A DNA stretch of 64,000 nucleotides from contig NZ_JAJUXG010000015.1 of assembly GCF_021390535.1 (NCBI RefSeq), positions 124,001 through 188,000 on the forward strand, read 5' to 3'. Source of the stretch: Dyadobacter sp. CY312 (lineage in GTDB: Bacteria > Bacteroidota > Bacteroidia > Cytophagales > Spirosomataceae). This document shows, piece by piece, positions 8,572 through 17,778 of the stretch. Under the pieces are notes generated by a model. It did not search any database. It was not told the origin of the DNA and saw only the letters and a list, made by a program, of their open reading frames with translations. The translations under genes were made by a program, and so were the position numbers. The first letter of the stretch is position 1; the number at the start of each line of letters is the position of its first letter.

Positions 8572-9870
8572 TTGGCTATTGATATACTCCTAAACACTAC
8601 TAATCATTTGAAAAAGTTATTTACCAACCTCACCTTCTGGGTGCTTACAGCTATAACCTGCGGTGCTTTACTAGGCCATTATTATCCGGAAAAAGGCATC
8701 CAAATGGACTTTCTGGGAAAGGGATTCATTCAGGTTGTCAAAGTTTTTATTAACCCGATCATTTTCCTGACTATCACACTTGGGATCATCGGGATGGGTG
8801 ACCTGAAAAAGGTTGGCAAGGTTGGTGCCAAAGCGCTTATATATTTTGAGATAGTGACCACACTAGCCTTAATAGTGGGTGTTGCGGTTGCTAATATTAT
8901 CCGGCCCGGAGATGGTGTCGTAACAGGAAACTTACAAAAAGGAGATATTTCTGTGTATGCCAATAAGGTTCAGGAATTTAGCTGGTGGCAATTTTTCCTG
9001 GATAATGTGACACTACAGGTACTCTTAGGTTCACTGATTCTGGGAACGGTTTTAAGTAAATATTCAGGTAAGGATAAAATCATTCACTGGCTCAGCTTTG
9101 CTTCAAAATATGTTTTTAAAGCACTGCACTGGGTCATGATTTTTGCACCGATCGGCGCATTCGGTGGTATGGCTTTCACCATTGGAAAATATGGTATTGC
9201 CACCTTGCTTCCGCTTGGAAAACTGATGGTAACTGTTTACGCTACAATGGCGATCTTCATTTTCGGTGTACTCGGCCTGATTTTAAAAATGTATAAGATT
9301 AAAATATGGTCATTCCTTAAATATATCCGGGAAGAGTTATTGATCGTATTGGGCACATCTTCATCGGAAGCTGCCCTGCCATCGATTATGGAAAAACTGG
9401 AACGGATGGGCTGCTCCAAACCGGTTGTCGGACTGGTTGTTCCGGCAGGATATTCCTTTAATCTGGATGGAACCACCATATATCTTTCCATGGCCACCAT
9501 TTTTCTTGCGCAGGTATTTAACGTACATCTGTCAATAGGGCAGATACTGTCCGTTATCGGTATTCTGATGATCACCTCAAAAGGTGCTGCGGGCGTTACA
9601 GGCAGCGGTTTTGTGGTATTGGCATCAACACTGACGGCCATTAAAGTTATTCCTTTGGAAGGTCTGGCGCTCTTACTTGGTGTGGACAGATTCATGTCGG
9701 AGGCGAGAGCAATTACCAACATCATTGGAAATGGTGTAGCGACGATTTGGCTGGCCAACAATGAAAAGGAATTCGACAGAGACAAAATGAACTATGCTTT
9801 TGCCAATGTTCACGAAACGGAAAATATTGTAACCGATAATCTGACAGATGTTACGCAGGAAAATAAGTGA
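8572..9870 (+). CDS. dctA: Dicarboxylate/amino acid:cation symporter (DctA type)
   Basis: Inner-membrane secondary transporter of the DAACS family (glutamate/aspartate or C4-dicarboxylate uptake coupled to cations), 432 residues and about eight transmembrane segments plus two re-entrant loops. The hallmark motifs are GTSSSEAALP near residue 262 (hairpin 1) and YSFNLDGTTIYL near residue 295, which lean to the DctA branch. No ATG lies at the N-terminus; the best start is a TTG at 8572, with another TTG at 8608. It is transcribed divergently from the heme operon. The exact substrate is not determined. Confidence 0.88.
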   Translation: MAIDILLNTTNHLKKLFTNLTFWVLTAITCGALLGHYYPEKGIQMDFLGKGFIQVVKVFINPIIFLTITLGIIGMGDLKKVGKVGAKALIYFEIVTTLALIVGVAVANIIRPGDGVVTGNLQKGDISVYANKVQEFSWWQFFLDNVTLQVLLGSLILGTVLSKYSGKDKIIHWLSFASKYVFKALHWVMIFAPIGAFGGMAFTIGKYGIATLLPLGKLMVTVYATMAIFIFGVLGLILKMYKIKIWSFLKYIREELLIVLGTSSSEAALPSIMEKLERMGCSKPVVGLVVPAGYSFNLDGTTIYLSMATIFLAQVFNVHLSIGQILSVIGILMITSKGAAGVTGSGFVVLASTLTAIKVIPLEGLALLLGVDRFMSEARAITNIIGNGVATIWLANNEKEFDRDKMNYAFANVHETENIVTDNLTDVTQENK

Positions 9871-9911
9871 AAAATTACGCTATGGACGCGTATTGTAACG
9901 CAACAATCTCT

Positions 9912-9943
9912 TTTGTGACATTCGGAATTGCAACTTACCTTTG
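9912..9943 (+). promoter_or_regulatory. Promoter of the M3 peptidase gene
   Basis: TTTG at 9912-9915, a 20-base spacer and TACCTTTG at 9936-9943 match the Bacteroidota sigma-ABfr type promoter closely. The expected transcript start is near 9950, giving a very short leader before the ATG at 9966. Confidence 0.75.
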
Positions 9944-9965
9944 AACTACAAAAATTCAATTGAAA

Positions 9966-11699
9966 ATGGCATCCGATAACACGATAAACATACCAACCCG
10001 CTCACCAAGGGTATTTATTGGTGAAGAATTTGATCTGAAAAGCTGGGAAGATCTACTTCCTTTATATGAAAATCTTAAAAGTCGGGAGATAAACTCCGTA
10101 GATGATCTCCGCCAATGGCTTCTAAACCGCAGTGAGCTGGAATCGTACCTTTCCGAAAACTTCGCATGGCGCTACATTCGTCAAACCTGCGATACAGCCA
10201 ATACGGGACTGATTAACGCACTTCAATTTTTCATCACAGAAATTCAGCCAAAACTGGCCGAATATGGAAACGTACTGGACAAAAAGATTGTCGACAATCC
10301 ATTTCTGCCTCAGTTAACTGACAAAGGATACGACATTTCGCTACGGGGAATGAAAAAAGCAATTGAGCTTTTCCGGGAGGAGAACATTCCGGTTATTACC
10401 GAAATGCAAACAGAAGAACGTAAGTATGGTGCCATTGCCGGTGCCATGACGGTTACGCTGGATGGAGAGGAAATGACGTTGCAGAAGGCTGCTGATCGTC
10501 TTCAATCTACCGACAGAACCATTCGTGAGGAAGCCTGGCGAACTATAAATGGTCGTCGATACGAAGATCATGCTCAGCTTGACGATTTACTCAACACACT
10601 TGTTAGTCTACGTCACAAAGTTGGGCAAAACGCGGGTTTTGAGAATTACCGAGACTACATGTTCGCAGCCATGGGGCGCTTCGATTATACACCTCAGGAT
10701 TGCTTCGACTTTCATGATTCAGTAAAAAAGGCAGTGGTACCGTTGTTGGGTGAGATGGCCGCAAACCGTAAAGCTGCGTTGCAAGTTTCTGAGCTTCGTC
10801 CCTGGGATACAAAAGTAGACCCACAAGGACTGCCTCCTTTGAAACCATTTCAAAGCGGAGAGGAGCTTCTTGATAAAACAATTAAATGTTTCAGCCGTCT
10901 CGATCCTTTCCTGGGAGATTGCCTTCGCACGATGAAGGTAATGAAACACCTGGATCTGGAGTCGAGGAAGGGAAAAGCTCCCGGTGGATACAATTATCCG
11001 CTTGACGAAATAGGTGTTCCATTCATCTTTATGAACGCAACTTCCAATTTGAGAGACATGATCACGCTGCTACATGAGGGAGGACATGCGGTTCATTCGC
11101 TGGTAACGAGAGACCTTGCTTTGAATTCATTTAAACATACACCCTCGGAAGTAGCCGAACTTGCGTCCATGTCTATGGAGCTGATCACGATGGATTTCTG
11201 GGATGAATTTTTCGAAGATGAAGCCGATTTGAAAAGAGCGAAAATACAGCACCTTGAATCGATCATTGAGACATTGCCATGGGTAGCGACAGTTGACAAA
11301 TTCCAGCACTGGATGTACGAAAATCCTCAACACAGTGCTTCGGAACGTGCAGATGCATGGGTAAAAATTTACAGCGAGTTTACCGACGATGTGATGGATT
11401 GGACCGGGCTGGAAAAATTCCGGGAATATCTGTGGCAACGTCAGCTTCACATTTACGAAGTTCCATTTTACTACATTGAATACGGTATCGCTCAGTTAGG
11501 TGCAATTGGTGTCTGGAAAAATTACCGTGAAAATCCGGCGCAGGGATTAAAAGGTTATATGGATGCCTTGAAGCTGGGATATACTGCTCCTATCACTGAG
11601 ATTTACGAAGCTGCCAATATACCATTTGACTTTTCGCAAAAACACATCGCCGAGCTTACAGACTTCGTAAGAGAAGAGTTGGAACGATTAAAAATTTAA
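9966..11699 (+). CDS. M3 family oligoendopeptidase
   Basis: Zinc oligopeptidase of family M3 (PepF-like), 577 residues, acting on short peptides in the cytoplasm. The active site is HEGGH at residues 370-374 with Glu371 as catalytic base, and the third ligand is Glu398 in SEVAELASMSME, exactly 28 residues after the first His as in PepF. No signal peptide is present. I choose the ATG at 9966 because an in-frame TTG two codons upstream is less likely. It has its own promoter; the next gene also has its own, so this is probably a single-gene unit. Confidence 0.92.
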   Translation: MASDNTINIPTRSPRVFIGEEFDLKSWEDLLPLYENLKSREINSVDDLRQWLLNRSELESYLSENFAWRYIRQTCDTANTGLINALQFFITEIQPKLAEYGNVLDKKIVDNPFLPQLTDKGYDISLRGMKKAIELFREENIPVITEMQTEERKYGAIAGAMTVTLDGEEMTLQKAADRLQSTDRTIREEAWRTINGRRYEDHAQLDDLLNTLVSLRHKVGQNAGFENYRDYMFAAMGRFDYTPQDCFDFHDSVKKAVVPLLGEMAANRKAALQVSELRPWDTKVDPQGLPPLKPFQSGEELLDKTIKCFSRLDPFLGDCLRTMKVMKHLDLESRKGKAPGGYNYPLDEIGVPFIFMNATSNLRDMITLLHEGGHAVHSLVTRDLALNSFKHTPSEVAELASMSMELITMDFWDEFFEDEADLKRAKIQHLESIIETLPWVATVDKFQHWMYENPQHSASERADAWVKIYSEFTDDVMDWTGLEKFREYLWQRQLHIYEVPFYYIEYGIAQLGAIGVWKNYRENPAQGLKGYMDALKLGYTAPITEIYEAANIPFDFSQKHIAELTDFVREELERLKI

Positions 11700-11716
11700 T
11701 AATTAGGCGTGTTCAA

Positions 11717-11748
11717 TTTGGTGATTCGTAAAAAGGCACCTATTTTTG
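11717..11748 (+). promoter_or_regulatory. Promoter of the small lipoprotein gene
   Basis: TTTG at 11717-11720, exactly 20 bases, then TATTTTTG at 11741-11748. Both boxes match the Bacteroidota consensus fully, making this one of the best promoters in the window. The coding start follows at 11776. Confidence 0.8.
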
Positions 11749-11775
11749 CGCGTATTACTATGAACCAGTAAAGAG

Positions 11776-12027
11776 ATGAAAATTAGTAAAGTAATAGCAT
11801 TTGTTGCCTGCGTAGCACTTTTGTCATCATGTGATTATCAGAAGTACAATCATATTGGACAAAAGGATGTGAATGAAACGAACACTTATGTATATGGTGT
11901 GAGCCGTGATTCGTTGCCAGCACAAATGAAGCAGCAATATGCTGCAAAACCAGAACTTGAAACGCGTGTTAATGCAATTCGTGAGAAACTTTACAGCGGA
12001 TCGACCAGTGCGGTTGTAAAGCAGTAG
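11776..12027 (+). CDS. Small lipoprotein of unknown function
   Basis: I do not recognise this 83-residue protein. It has a type II signal peptide: a short basic N-terminus, a hydrophobic stretch VIAFVACVALL, and a lipobox LSSC with Cys19, so the mature lipoprotein has about 65 residues. The mature part is polar, with a segment KPELETRVNAIREKLYSG predicted helical. A consensus promoter lies just upstream and a strong terminator just downstream, so it is expressed as its own short transcript, which speaks for a real gene. Size and layout recall abundant small outer-membrane lipoproteins, but no function should be assumed. Confidence 0.8.
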   Translation: MKISKVIAFVACVALLSSCDYQKYNHIGQKDVNETNTYVYGVSRDSLPAQMKQQYAAKPELETRVNAIREKLYSGSTSAVVKQ

Positions 12028-12053
12028 AAAGCACTCAGAACGCAATATACTTT

Positions 12054-12085
12054 GGGATATCCTCACTCGGGGATATCCTTTTTTG
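12054..12085 (+). terminator. Terminator of the small lipoprotein gene
   Basis: GGATATCC at 12055-12062 and again at 12071-12078 (the word is its own complement) form an 8-base-pair stem with an 8-base loop, followed by a run of six T residues. Confidence 0.88.
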
Positions 12086-12230
12086 TTATCCTCATATGCG
12101 TTTGTCCCCCGCTCGTTCGTTAGCGGTTGGGATAATTGTTTGTTTTTATTTTACTTTACATCTTATTATACACATCATTAAGTTTTAGTACTTTTTCAAT
12201 ACCAAATTTCAAACCGCTTTAGTAAACAAC

Positions 12231-13307
12231 ATGAATATAGCACTGGTAACCGGTTCCGCCGGTTTGATAGGAAGTGAATCAGTCGCTTTCCTTGCTGATA
12301 AGTTTGATCTCATCATTGGAGTGGATAATAACCTTCGTCAATACTTTTTCGGTACAGATGGAAATACCGAATGGAACCGCAGCAGAATTCAGGATGCACA
12401 CAGCAATTACAAACATTATTCAGCTGATATCCGTGAGGTAAGCCAATTAGAGCCTATTTTCAAAGAATATGCAACCGATATTAAGTTAATTATACACGCT
12501 GCTGCTCAGCCAAGCCACGACTGGGCCGCCCGCGAACCATTCACCGATTTCGGAGTGAACGCTGTGGGTACTTTGAATATGCTTGAAATGACGCGTTTGC
12601 ACGCTCCGGAAGCTGTTTTCATTTTTACCTCAACCAACAAAGTATACGGAGATAATCCAAATTACCTTCCATTGGTCGAATTGGAAAATCGTTGGGAAAT
12701 AGACGAGAACCATCCATATTTTGAAAATGGAATAGACGAGAATCACAGTATAGACCATACCAAACATTCTATATTCGGAGCTTCAAAAGTAGCTGCGGAT
12801 ATCATGGTTCAGGAATATGGCAAATACTTCGGTATGAAAACAGCCGTTTTCCGTGGTGGCTGCCTTACTGGCCCAAATCACTCAGGAGCTCAGCTACATG
12901 GTTTCCTTGCTTATTTGATGAAATGCGCGATAACCGGAAATCACTACACCATTTTTGGATATAAAGGAAAACAGGTACGTGACAATATTCACAGCCATGA
13001 CCTGGTAAATATGTTTTGGCATTTTTACCAGAATCCGCGTCCGGGAGAAGTTTATAATGCAGGAGGTGGCCGATTTGCAAACTGCTCGATGCTTGAAGCA
13101 ATAGCCCTTTGTGAAACAATTACAGGAAATAAACTTTCCTATTCTTATTCCGACACTAACCGTATAGGCGACCACATCTGGTATGTGAGCGATCTTTCCA
13201 AATTTAAGTCACACTACCCGGGTTGGAACTGGGAGTATGGCCTGGTCGAGACATTGACCCAAATCCACGATGGTATCTCTTCGAGATTAGGAATCAAAAC
13301 GGTCTAA
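12231..13307 (+). CDS. NAD-dependent sugar epimerase/dehydratase (CDP-paratose 2-epimerase-like)
   Basis: Extended short-chain dehydrogenase of 358 residues, likely acting on a nucleotide sugar in the cytoplasm. The NAD-binding glycine motif is TGSAGLIG at residues 7-14; IIHAAAQPSHDWAAREP, TSTNKVYGD and KQVRDNIHSHDLV resemble tyvelose (CDP-paratose 2-) epimerase. The catalytic YxxxK reads FGASK, so the usual Tyr is Phe, while the Lys is kept. It is followed after 49 bases by a GT2 glycosyltransferase and then a GT-C enzyme, suggesting that it supplies or modifies a sugar for a lipid-linked glycan. The substrate is not known. Confidence 0.8.
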   Translation: MNIALVTGSAGLIGSESVAFLADKFDLIIGVDNNLRQYFFGTDGNTEWNRSRIQDAHSNYKHYSADIREVSQLEPIFKEYATDIKLIIHAAAQPSHDWAAREPFTDFGVNAVGTLNMLEMTRLHAPEAVFIFTSTNKVYGDNPNYLPLVELENRWEIDENHPYFENGIDENHSIDHTKHSIFGASKVAADIMVQEYGKYFGMKTAVFRGGCLTGPNHSGAQLHGFLAYLMKCAITGNHYTIFGYKGKQVRDNIHSHDLVNMFWHFYQNPRPGEVYNAGGGRFANCSMLEAIALCETITGNKLSYSYSDTNRIGDHIWYVSDLSKFKSHYPGWNWEYGLVETLTQIHDGISSRLGIKTV

Positions 13308-13356
13308 ACAATTGAAAGGATACAGATAATCCCTGTATCCTTTCCTCTATCCCAAT

Positions 13357-14304
13357 ATGTCTGAAAATTTTGTAATAATCATTCCCCAATTCAACGACTG
13401 GGAAGCGCTCAATCTGCTCATATCAAAGATTAATGCAGATTTGGACACCCGAATCTTACAAAATACGACACTCCTCATTATCGATGACTGTTCGTTCAAA
13501 GATCGAACTGAGGCATTTTCTCCTTTTGGAGGTAAAGCAATTAAAGTATTACGCCTGTATCGTAATCTCGGGCATCAAAAGGCCATAGCCATTGGCTTGT
13601 CATATGTTGCCGAGAATATGTCAGCTGACAAAGTGATTGTCATGGATGCCGATGGAGAAGACAACCCTGCCGATATCAATAAACTTGCTGCCAAATCATT
13701 AGAAAAACCGGGAAAAATTATCTTCGCTGAGAGAAACAAACGTACGGAGAACTTCATGTTTCGTTTCTTTTATGTGATCTACAAACTGGTTTTCAAGCTT
13801 CTCACCGGTAAGGTTATTACATTTGGTAATTTTAGTCTGGTTCCACAGGAACGACTCCAGAACCTGGTACGTGTTTCCGAAATCTGGAACAACTATCCCG
13901 GTGGAATCATTAAATCAAGAATTCCTTACGACTCTGTACTTACCGACCGAGCCAAACGCCTGGCAGGGGAAAGCAAAATGAACTTTGTATCCCTGGTGTT
14001 GCACGGGTTAAGTGCTATCTCAGTAATGGTGGATACTACCGCGGTGCGCATTCTGATATTTTCGATATGCATGTCGGCAGTAGCGATCGCTTTTATGGTA
14101 TTTATTGTATTTCTTAAATTAATAGGAAACGCTACACCTGGCTGGGCTTCTACTCTTGGCAGTACGCTCATGATCCTGATGCTGCAATCCTTTCTTATTT
14201 CCCTGTTTCTGGTATTTATGGTTCTTCAATACCGGTCACAGCAACATTTTATTCCAGCCGTACATTACCGCGATTTTGTTGAGAAGGTAGATACTTTTAA
14301 CTGA
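13357..14304 (+). CDS. Glycosyltransferase family 2 with C-terminal membrane anchor
   Basis: Probable polyprenyl-phosphate glycosyltransferase, 315 residues. The N-terminal GT-A domain opens with IIIPQFNDWEAL, has IIDDCSF, YRNLGHQKAIAIGLSYV and the metal-binding VMDADGED near residue 95. Two hydrophobic segments near residues 230-255 and 265-295 anchor it in the inner membrane, like DPM1/GtrB-type enzymes that charge undecaprenyl phosphate. It lies between the epimerase and the GT-C protein, four bases before the latter, so the sugar phosphate lipid it makes may be used there. The sugar is unknown. Confidence 0.85.
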   Translation: MSENFVIIIPQFNDWEALNLLISKINADLDTRILQNTTLLIIDDCSFKDRTEAFSPFGGKAIKVLRLYRNLGHQKAIAIGLSYVAENMSADKVIVMDADGEDNPADINKLAAKSLEKPGKIIFAERNKRTENFMFRFFYVIYKLVFKLLTGKVITFGNFSLVPQERLQNLVRVSEIWNNYPGGIIKSRIPYDSVLTDRAKRLAGESKMNFVSLVLHGLSAISVMVDTTAVRILIFSICMSAVAIAFMVFIVFLKLIGNATPGWASTLGSTLMILMLQSFLISLFLVFMVLQYRSQQHFIPAVHYRDFVEKVDTFN

Positions 14305-14308
14305 CAAA

Positions 14309-15922
14309 ATGATTCAATTTGACAATACGCCTACGGTTTACTGGCTTTGCGGTTATTTGCTGTCGGGGATAGTTCTACTTGCTGCATTTTACAAGAAAAT
14401 GCCCGTTTCGGCTTTTGTTGGAGCAAGTATGTTGTTGCTGCTTATCATGAGAATGCCTGTCATTGTTTTCAATCGTGAACTTAACATCGACGAAAGTCAG
14501 ATGCTGAGCCATGCCTTAACGCTCCATCAGGATCCTATCTACTGGCAATCCGCAGATGGAACCACCATTGGTCCCCTGGATAATTACCTGCTCGTAATAC
14601 CTAAATTACTTGGCTTCCAAATTGACTATACATCCGGAAGGATTATGGGACTTATTTGTACAGCAGCAGCACTTCTGTTTCTTTTTCTTACACTTCGCAA
14701 TTTTTTTGGAGAGAAAACGGCACGCATCACGCTGTTAGCACCACTGTTTCTGTTATCCTTTACCCAGGAAGTTGATTTTGTCCATAATTCCAGCGAACAG
14801 CTGCCTGTATTGCTGCTGACCTGCTGTTTATGGATTCTCTCAAAACTTATCTCGTCTGAAAGAAATTTACTAGGAAATAATTATTTTTTAGGACTGCTGG
14901 CCGGCATGGTTCCGTTCGCTAAGTTACAGGCAGTCCCTCAGGCTCTTGCCATGGTCGTATGCGCACTATGGATTTGCTTTAATGTTTACAAGAGCACCAA
15001 AAACCTGAAACCCGTACTGATGTTGTTCGCCGGAGGTCTCTCTTTTCCGCTACTTGTGCTTGCCTGGACCGTTTCCTACGGTGTATTTGACGATCTGATT
15101 GATTTTTACCTGTTAGGCAATGTGATTTATGCAGGAGGAAATAGCGCTCCGTCTATTCCGGTGCAATTCTTTAAAATTTTCAAACTCTCGGCCGACTTTC
15201 AGGCTTTTACCTATGTTCTGCTTTTAGGAGTTTTGGCTGGTATTTGGTATTTTCCAAAAATCAAATCTGCTTTTTCTAAAAAAACAAACTTCATCATCCC
15301 TGTTGCCGTTTGTTTAATTATGCTTTCCAGCATCTACGCAGTAACAAAATCAGGAAATGATTTTACTCATTATCTCAATTTCTGCATTGTTCCATGGACA
15401 TTGCTTGCAGGTTTTGGAATAAATACACTCTCGGGCAAAAGCATTGCAATTCCTGTCCTTCTTTTGCTTTGGTTTTTTGTCTGCGACATAATTTCGTACA
15501 AAAAACATCATTCACTCAACAGTTTTGCATCTGTTGGTGCCACTACTCTGGCACAAAGCCCAGTGGTAATTGAGCTCAAAAAGTATACGAAGGATAAAGA
15601 CTTTATGGTAGTTTGGGGTTGGCAGTGCAGCTACTATGTCGAAGCCCAACTTGCAGAAGGTACCGCAGAGAATCACTCAGAGCGATCTATTTTCAAACAC
15701 GAAATGCAGGAGAAATATAAAAGCCGGTATCTTTCTGATATTCAGAGAACGACACCGGCTGTATTTCTGGATGCAGTAGGAAAAAATAGTTTATGGGTCC
15801 AGGATAAAAAAACGCAGGGTTTTGAAAGCTTTCCTGAACTCGCAAATTATATCAACCAGAACTATACCTACCACGGAATATTTGACGACACAAGGCTATA
15901 CGTTCGCAATGATCGTCTTTAA
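14309..15922 (+). CDS. GT-C fold membrane glycosyltransferase-like protein (GT39/ArnT type)
   Basis: Polytopic inner-membrane protein of 537 residues with about eleven transmembrane segments and a soluble C-terminal part of roughly 130 residues. The first periplasmic loop carries FNRELNIDESQML, with the acidic DE pair typical of GT-C transferases that use polyprenyl-phosphate sugars. Overall likeness is to the GT39/ArnT/PMT group, but sequence conservation in this group is low, so the assignment rests on topology and this motif. It starts four bases after the GT2 stop codon. It probably transfers the sugar made by the two upstream genes to an unknown acceptor. Confidence 0.7.
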   Translation: MIQFDNTPTVYWLCGYLLSGIVLLAAFYKKMPVSAFVGASMLLLLIMRMPVIVFNRELNIDESQMLSHALTLHQDPIYWQSADGTTIGPLDNYLLVIPKLLGFQIDYTSGRIMGLICTAAALLFLFLTLRNFFGEKTARITLLAPLFLLSFTQEVDFVHNSSEQLPVLLLTCCLWILSKLISSERNLLGNNYFLGLLAGMVPFAKLQAVPQALAMVVCALWICFNVYKSTKNLKPVLMLFAGGLSFPLLVLAWTVSYGVFDDLIDFYLLGNVIYAGGNSAPSIPVQFFKIFKLSADFQAFTYVLLLGVLAGIWYFPKIKSAFSKKTNFIIPVAVCLIMLSSIYAVTKSGNDFTHYLNFCIVPWTLLAGFGINTLSGKSIAIPVLLLLWFFVCDIISYKKHHSLNSFASVGATTLAQSPVVIELKKYTKDKDFMVVWGWQCSYYVEAQLAEGTAENHSERSIFKHEMQEKYKSRYLSDIQRTTPAVFLDAVGKNSLWVQDKKTQGFESFPELANYINQNYTYHGIFDDTRLYVRNDRL

Positions 15923-15923
15923 A

Positions 15924-16367
15924 TTAAGAAAGAACGTCTAATTGCGCCGCGGTTTCTGCTTTGAGTAAATCTGTTAAGGTTGTTTTGTCCAGAACGGCAA
16001 GGTTCGCATCCCGCCATCTTTCCAAAACCGTTCTCAGGCTGCAAGTCTCTTCATCTTTACAGTCATCACATTTTCCGTAAAAAAACATAGAAACGCAGAG
16101 CGCGGGAGCAATTGGTCCGTCGATGATTCTAAGCACTTTGGAGAAACTTACTTCCGCTGGTGGTACCCTGAGCATGTATCCTCCACCCTTACCTTTCTGG
16201 CTCTGAAGCACACCATTATTTCGCAGATCAAGGAGTATTGCCTCAAGAAATTTCTTTGGAATTTTTTCCTTTTCAGCAATATAGGAAATCAACACGGGGC
16301 CTTTCCCAAATTGCTCTGCCAAAACTTTAAGCGCCTTAAGTGCGTATTTTGCTTTTTTTGATATCAT
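15924..16367 (-). CDS. Rrf2-family transcriptional regulator
   Basis: DNA-binding regulator of the Rrf2/IscR family, 147 residues. The N-terminal winged helix-turn-helix starts KKAKYALKALKVLAEQ, with ISYIAEKEKIPKKFLEAILLDL as recognition region and the wing GKGGGYML. Cysteines 91, 100, 103 and 109 fall in the region where IscR/RsrR proteins bind an iron-sulfur cluster, so redox or iron sensing is possible. It is convergent with the GT-C gene, with one base between stop codons. Its target is not evident; it faces the metzincin gene across a 283-base divergent gap. Confidence 0.9.
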   Translation of the reverse strand: MISKKAKYALKALKVLAEQFGKGPVLISYIAEKEKIPKKFLEAILLDLRNNGVLQSQKGKGGGYMLRVPPAEVSFSKVLRIIDGPIAPALCVSMFFYGKCDDCKDEETCSLRTVLERWRDANLAVLDKTTLTDLLKAETAAQLDVLS

Positions 16368-16650
16368 TGTTGATTCAATGTACTTTTAATTTCGCCTTGA
16401 ATATTTTGAACGTACTGATTGCCCTGTTTTTCTGCTTATAAGCTAAACAATAGATCGTTTCCATGTTCAGACTAGTAAGCTACAAAATTGTATTAATTTT
16501 AAGAAATATTTAGCTCATTCGCTTAAATATAACCTTCCTCAGATCAAATACAAAAGAACATAACCATTGGTTTAGTCAAATAGTTTGCAAAAACAGATGT
16601 AATCTGTCATATAACTCTTTGAAATTCACTTCATCTAAAAAATATATGAT

Positions 16651-17319
16651 ATGGCCGCCATTGCCAGGCTTCATTTGCCCACAAGTCAGATCCGCATTAC
16701 ATCTTGCTTGTTTCTCTACGGATCGGAAGCAAATCAAAGGATCGGTGAACTGATCATTGAAGAGATAAACCGCTTGTACAACGAACCGGGTGCCACAGCC
16801 CTGGTGAACGGCGTCAATATGCAGGTTCTGTTTGACATAAGTTATGAAGTAATTGCTCCGTCGGATGCCCTGAACATGGCAACATCCAATGAAAGTTTTT
16901 ACAATAATTTTATAAGAATTGAAGCAGAAAACCACATAACACGTTCTTTTATGGGATTTGGGTTGGGAGATAATTCGGGCCATTGGCTCACCTCCGACAA
17001 TCTGGGTACATCTACCACCGCAGCGCATGAATTCGGCCACAGCCTGGGACTTGATCATCCCGCCAATCCCGATTTCCGGGGATCATCGTCACCACCTCCT
17101 ATTATGGCTGCCAGAGGAAGCTTTGTTGATCCACAATATCAATGGAATCCGCTCGTAAAAGCCGGAGAATATGGCGGAACCATGAATCCCATTCACCGGA
17201 GAGTTTCAAAAGAAGAAATTGCCCTGATAATAGAAGGCCTCACTTTTAAAGAAACTGAGACTTATTACATTGGCTATTTGTCTAATAATCTGTTTGACAG
17301 GAAGGGAATGGTGGTATGA
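16651..17319 (+). CDS. Metzincin-type zinc metalloprotease
   Basis: Protein of 222 residues with a full metzincin signature HEFGHSLGLDH: His126, His130 and His136 as zinc ligands and Glu127 as base, followed by Met152 in PPIMAAR as Met-turn. This places it near the M10/M12-type peptidases, though the rest is not recognised. No signal peptide or lipobox is visible from the ATG at 16651, which is unusual for this group; either it acts in the cytoplasm, is exported by another route, or the annotated start misses a leader, for which I see no frame. It stands alone beside a gene-free stretch. Confidence 0.8.
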   Translation: MAAIARLHLPTSQIRITSCLFLYGSEANQRIGELIIEEINRLYNEPGATALVNGVNMQVLFDISYEVIAPSDALNMATSNESFYNNFIRIEAENHITRSFMGFGLGDNSGHWLTSDNLGTSTTAAHEFGHSLGLDHPANPDFRGSSSPPPIMAARGSFVDPQYQWNPLVKAGEYGGTMNPIHRRVSKEEIALIIEGLTFKETETYYIGYLSNNLFDRKGMVV

Positions 17320-17778
17320 AGTCTATACAGCTAACCCCTGAGTTGTAGTGGTTGTCCGAGTCTAGAGAATACGGACAACAGGGGAAACCCTTTTGGATAC
17401 GACCGATATTGTCCTGATGATGTACAATAATCTTTGGACGCAAACATTCAGTGATCCAAAAAATCCTTCGAGGCTTATCAGCTTGAAAGCCAGGCTGTGA
17501 TCGTATTCGCCGATAGTTGCGGAATGGCGCGTATTGCAGTGGTGAAAAGAGAATGTGACCATACCTCCGACATGTGTTCCGACAACAGTCCAAAACCAAC
17601 AGGTAAACGTACCCGAAGAATTGATATGGATTAGATCGCTATCAAATTGGCCCGTTCAGATTATGGTAAACACTTGCCCAACCCCCTAATATTTGTATTC
17701 AGTAATTAAATATTTCTTTATCACTTGTCATCTTTTTCAATAAAACACTACTAATGGTGCGAATCACAAGGAAAAAAG
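17320..17778 (+). other. 459-base stretch without a recognised gene
   Basis: No convincing gene. Short open frames exist in several phases, for example plus-strand codons around 17478-17634 (…FADSCGMARIAVVKRE…) broken by stops, which could be remains of a decayed gene but match nothing I know. Promoter elements for the serine hydrolase operon should lie near its 3' end; I see no full consensus match. Confidence 0.4.

Noticed and set aside
17282..17599. Minus-strand open frame of 105 codons.
   Set aside because: It overlaps the end of the metzincin gene, is rich in Cys and Arg in an unlikely way and has no recognisable features.
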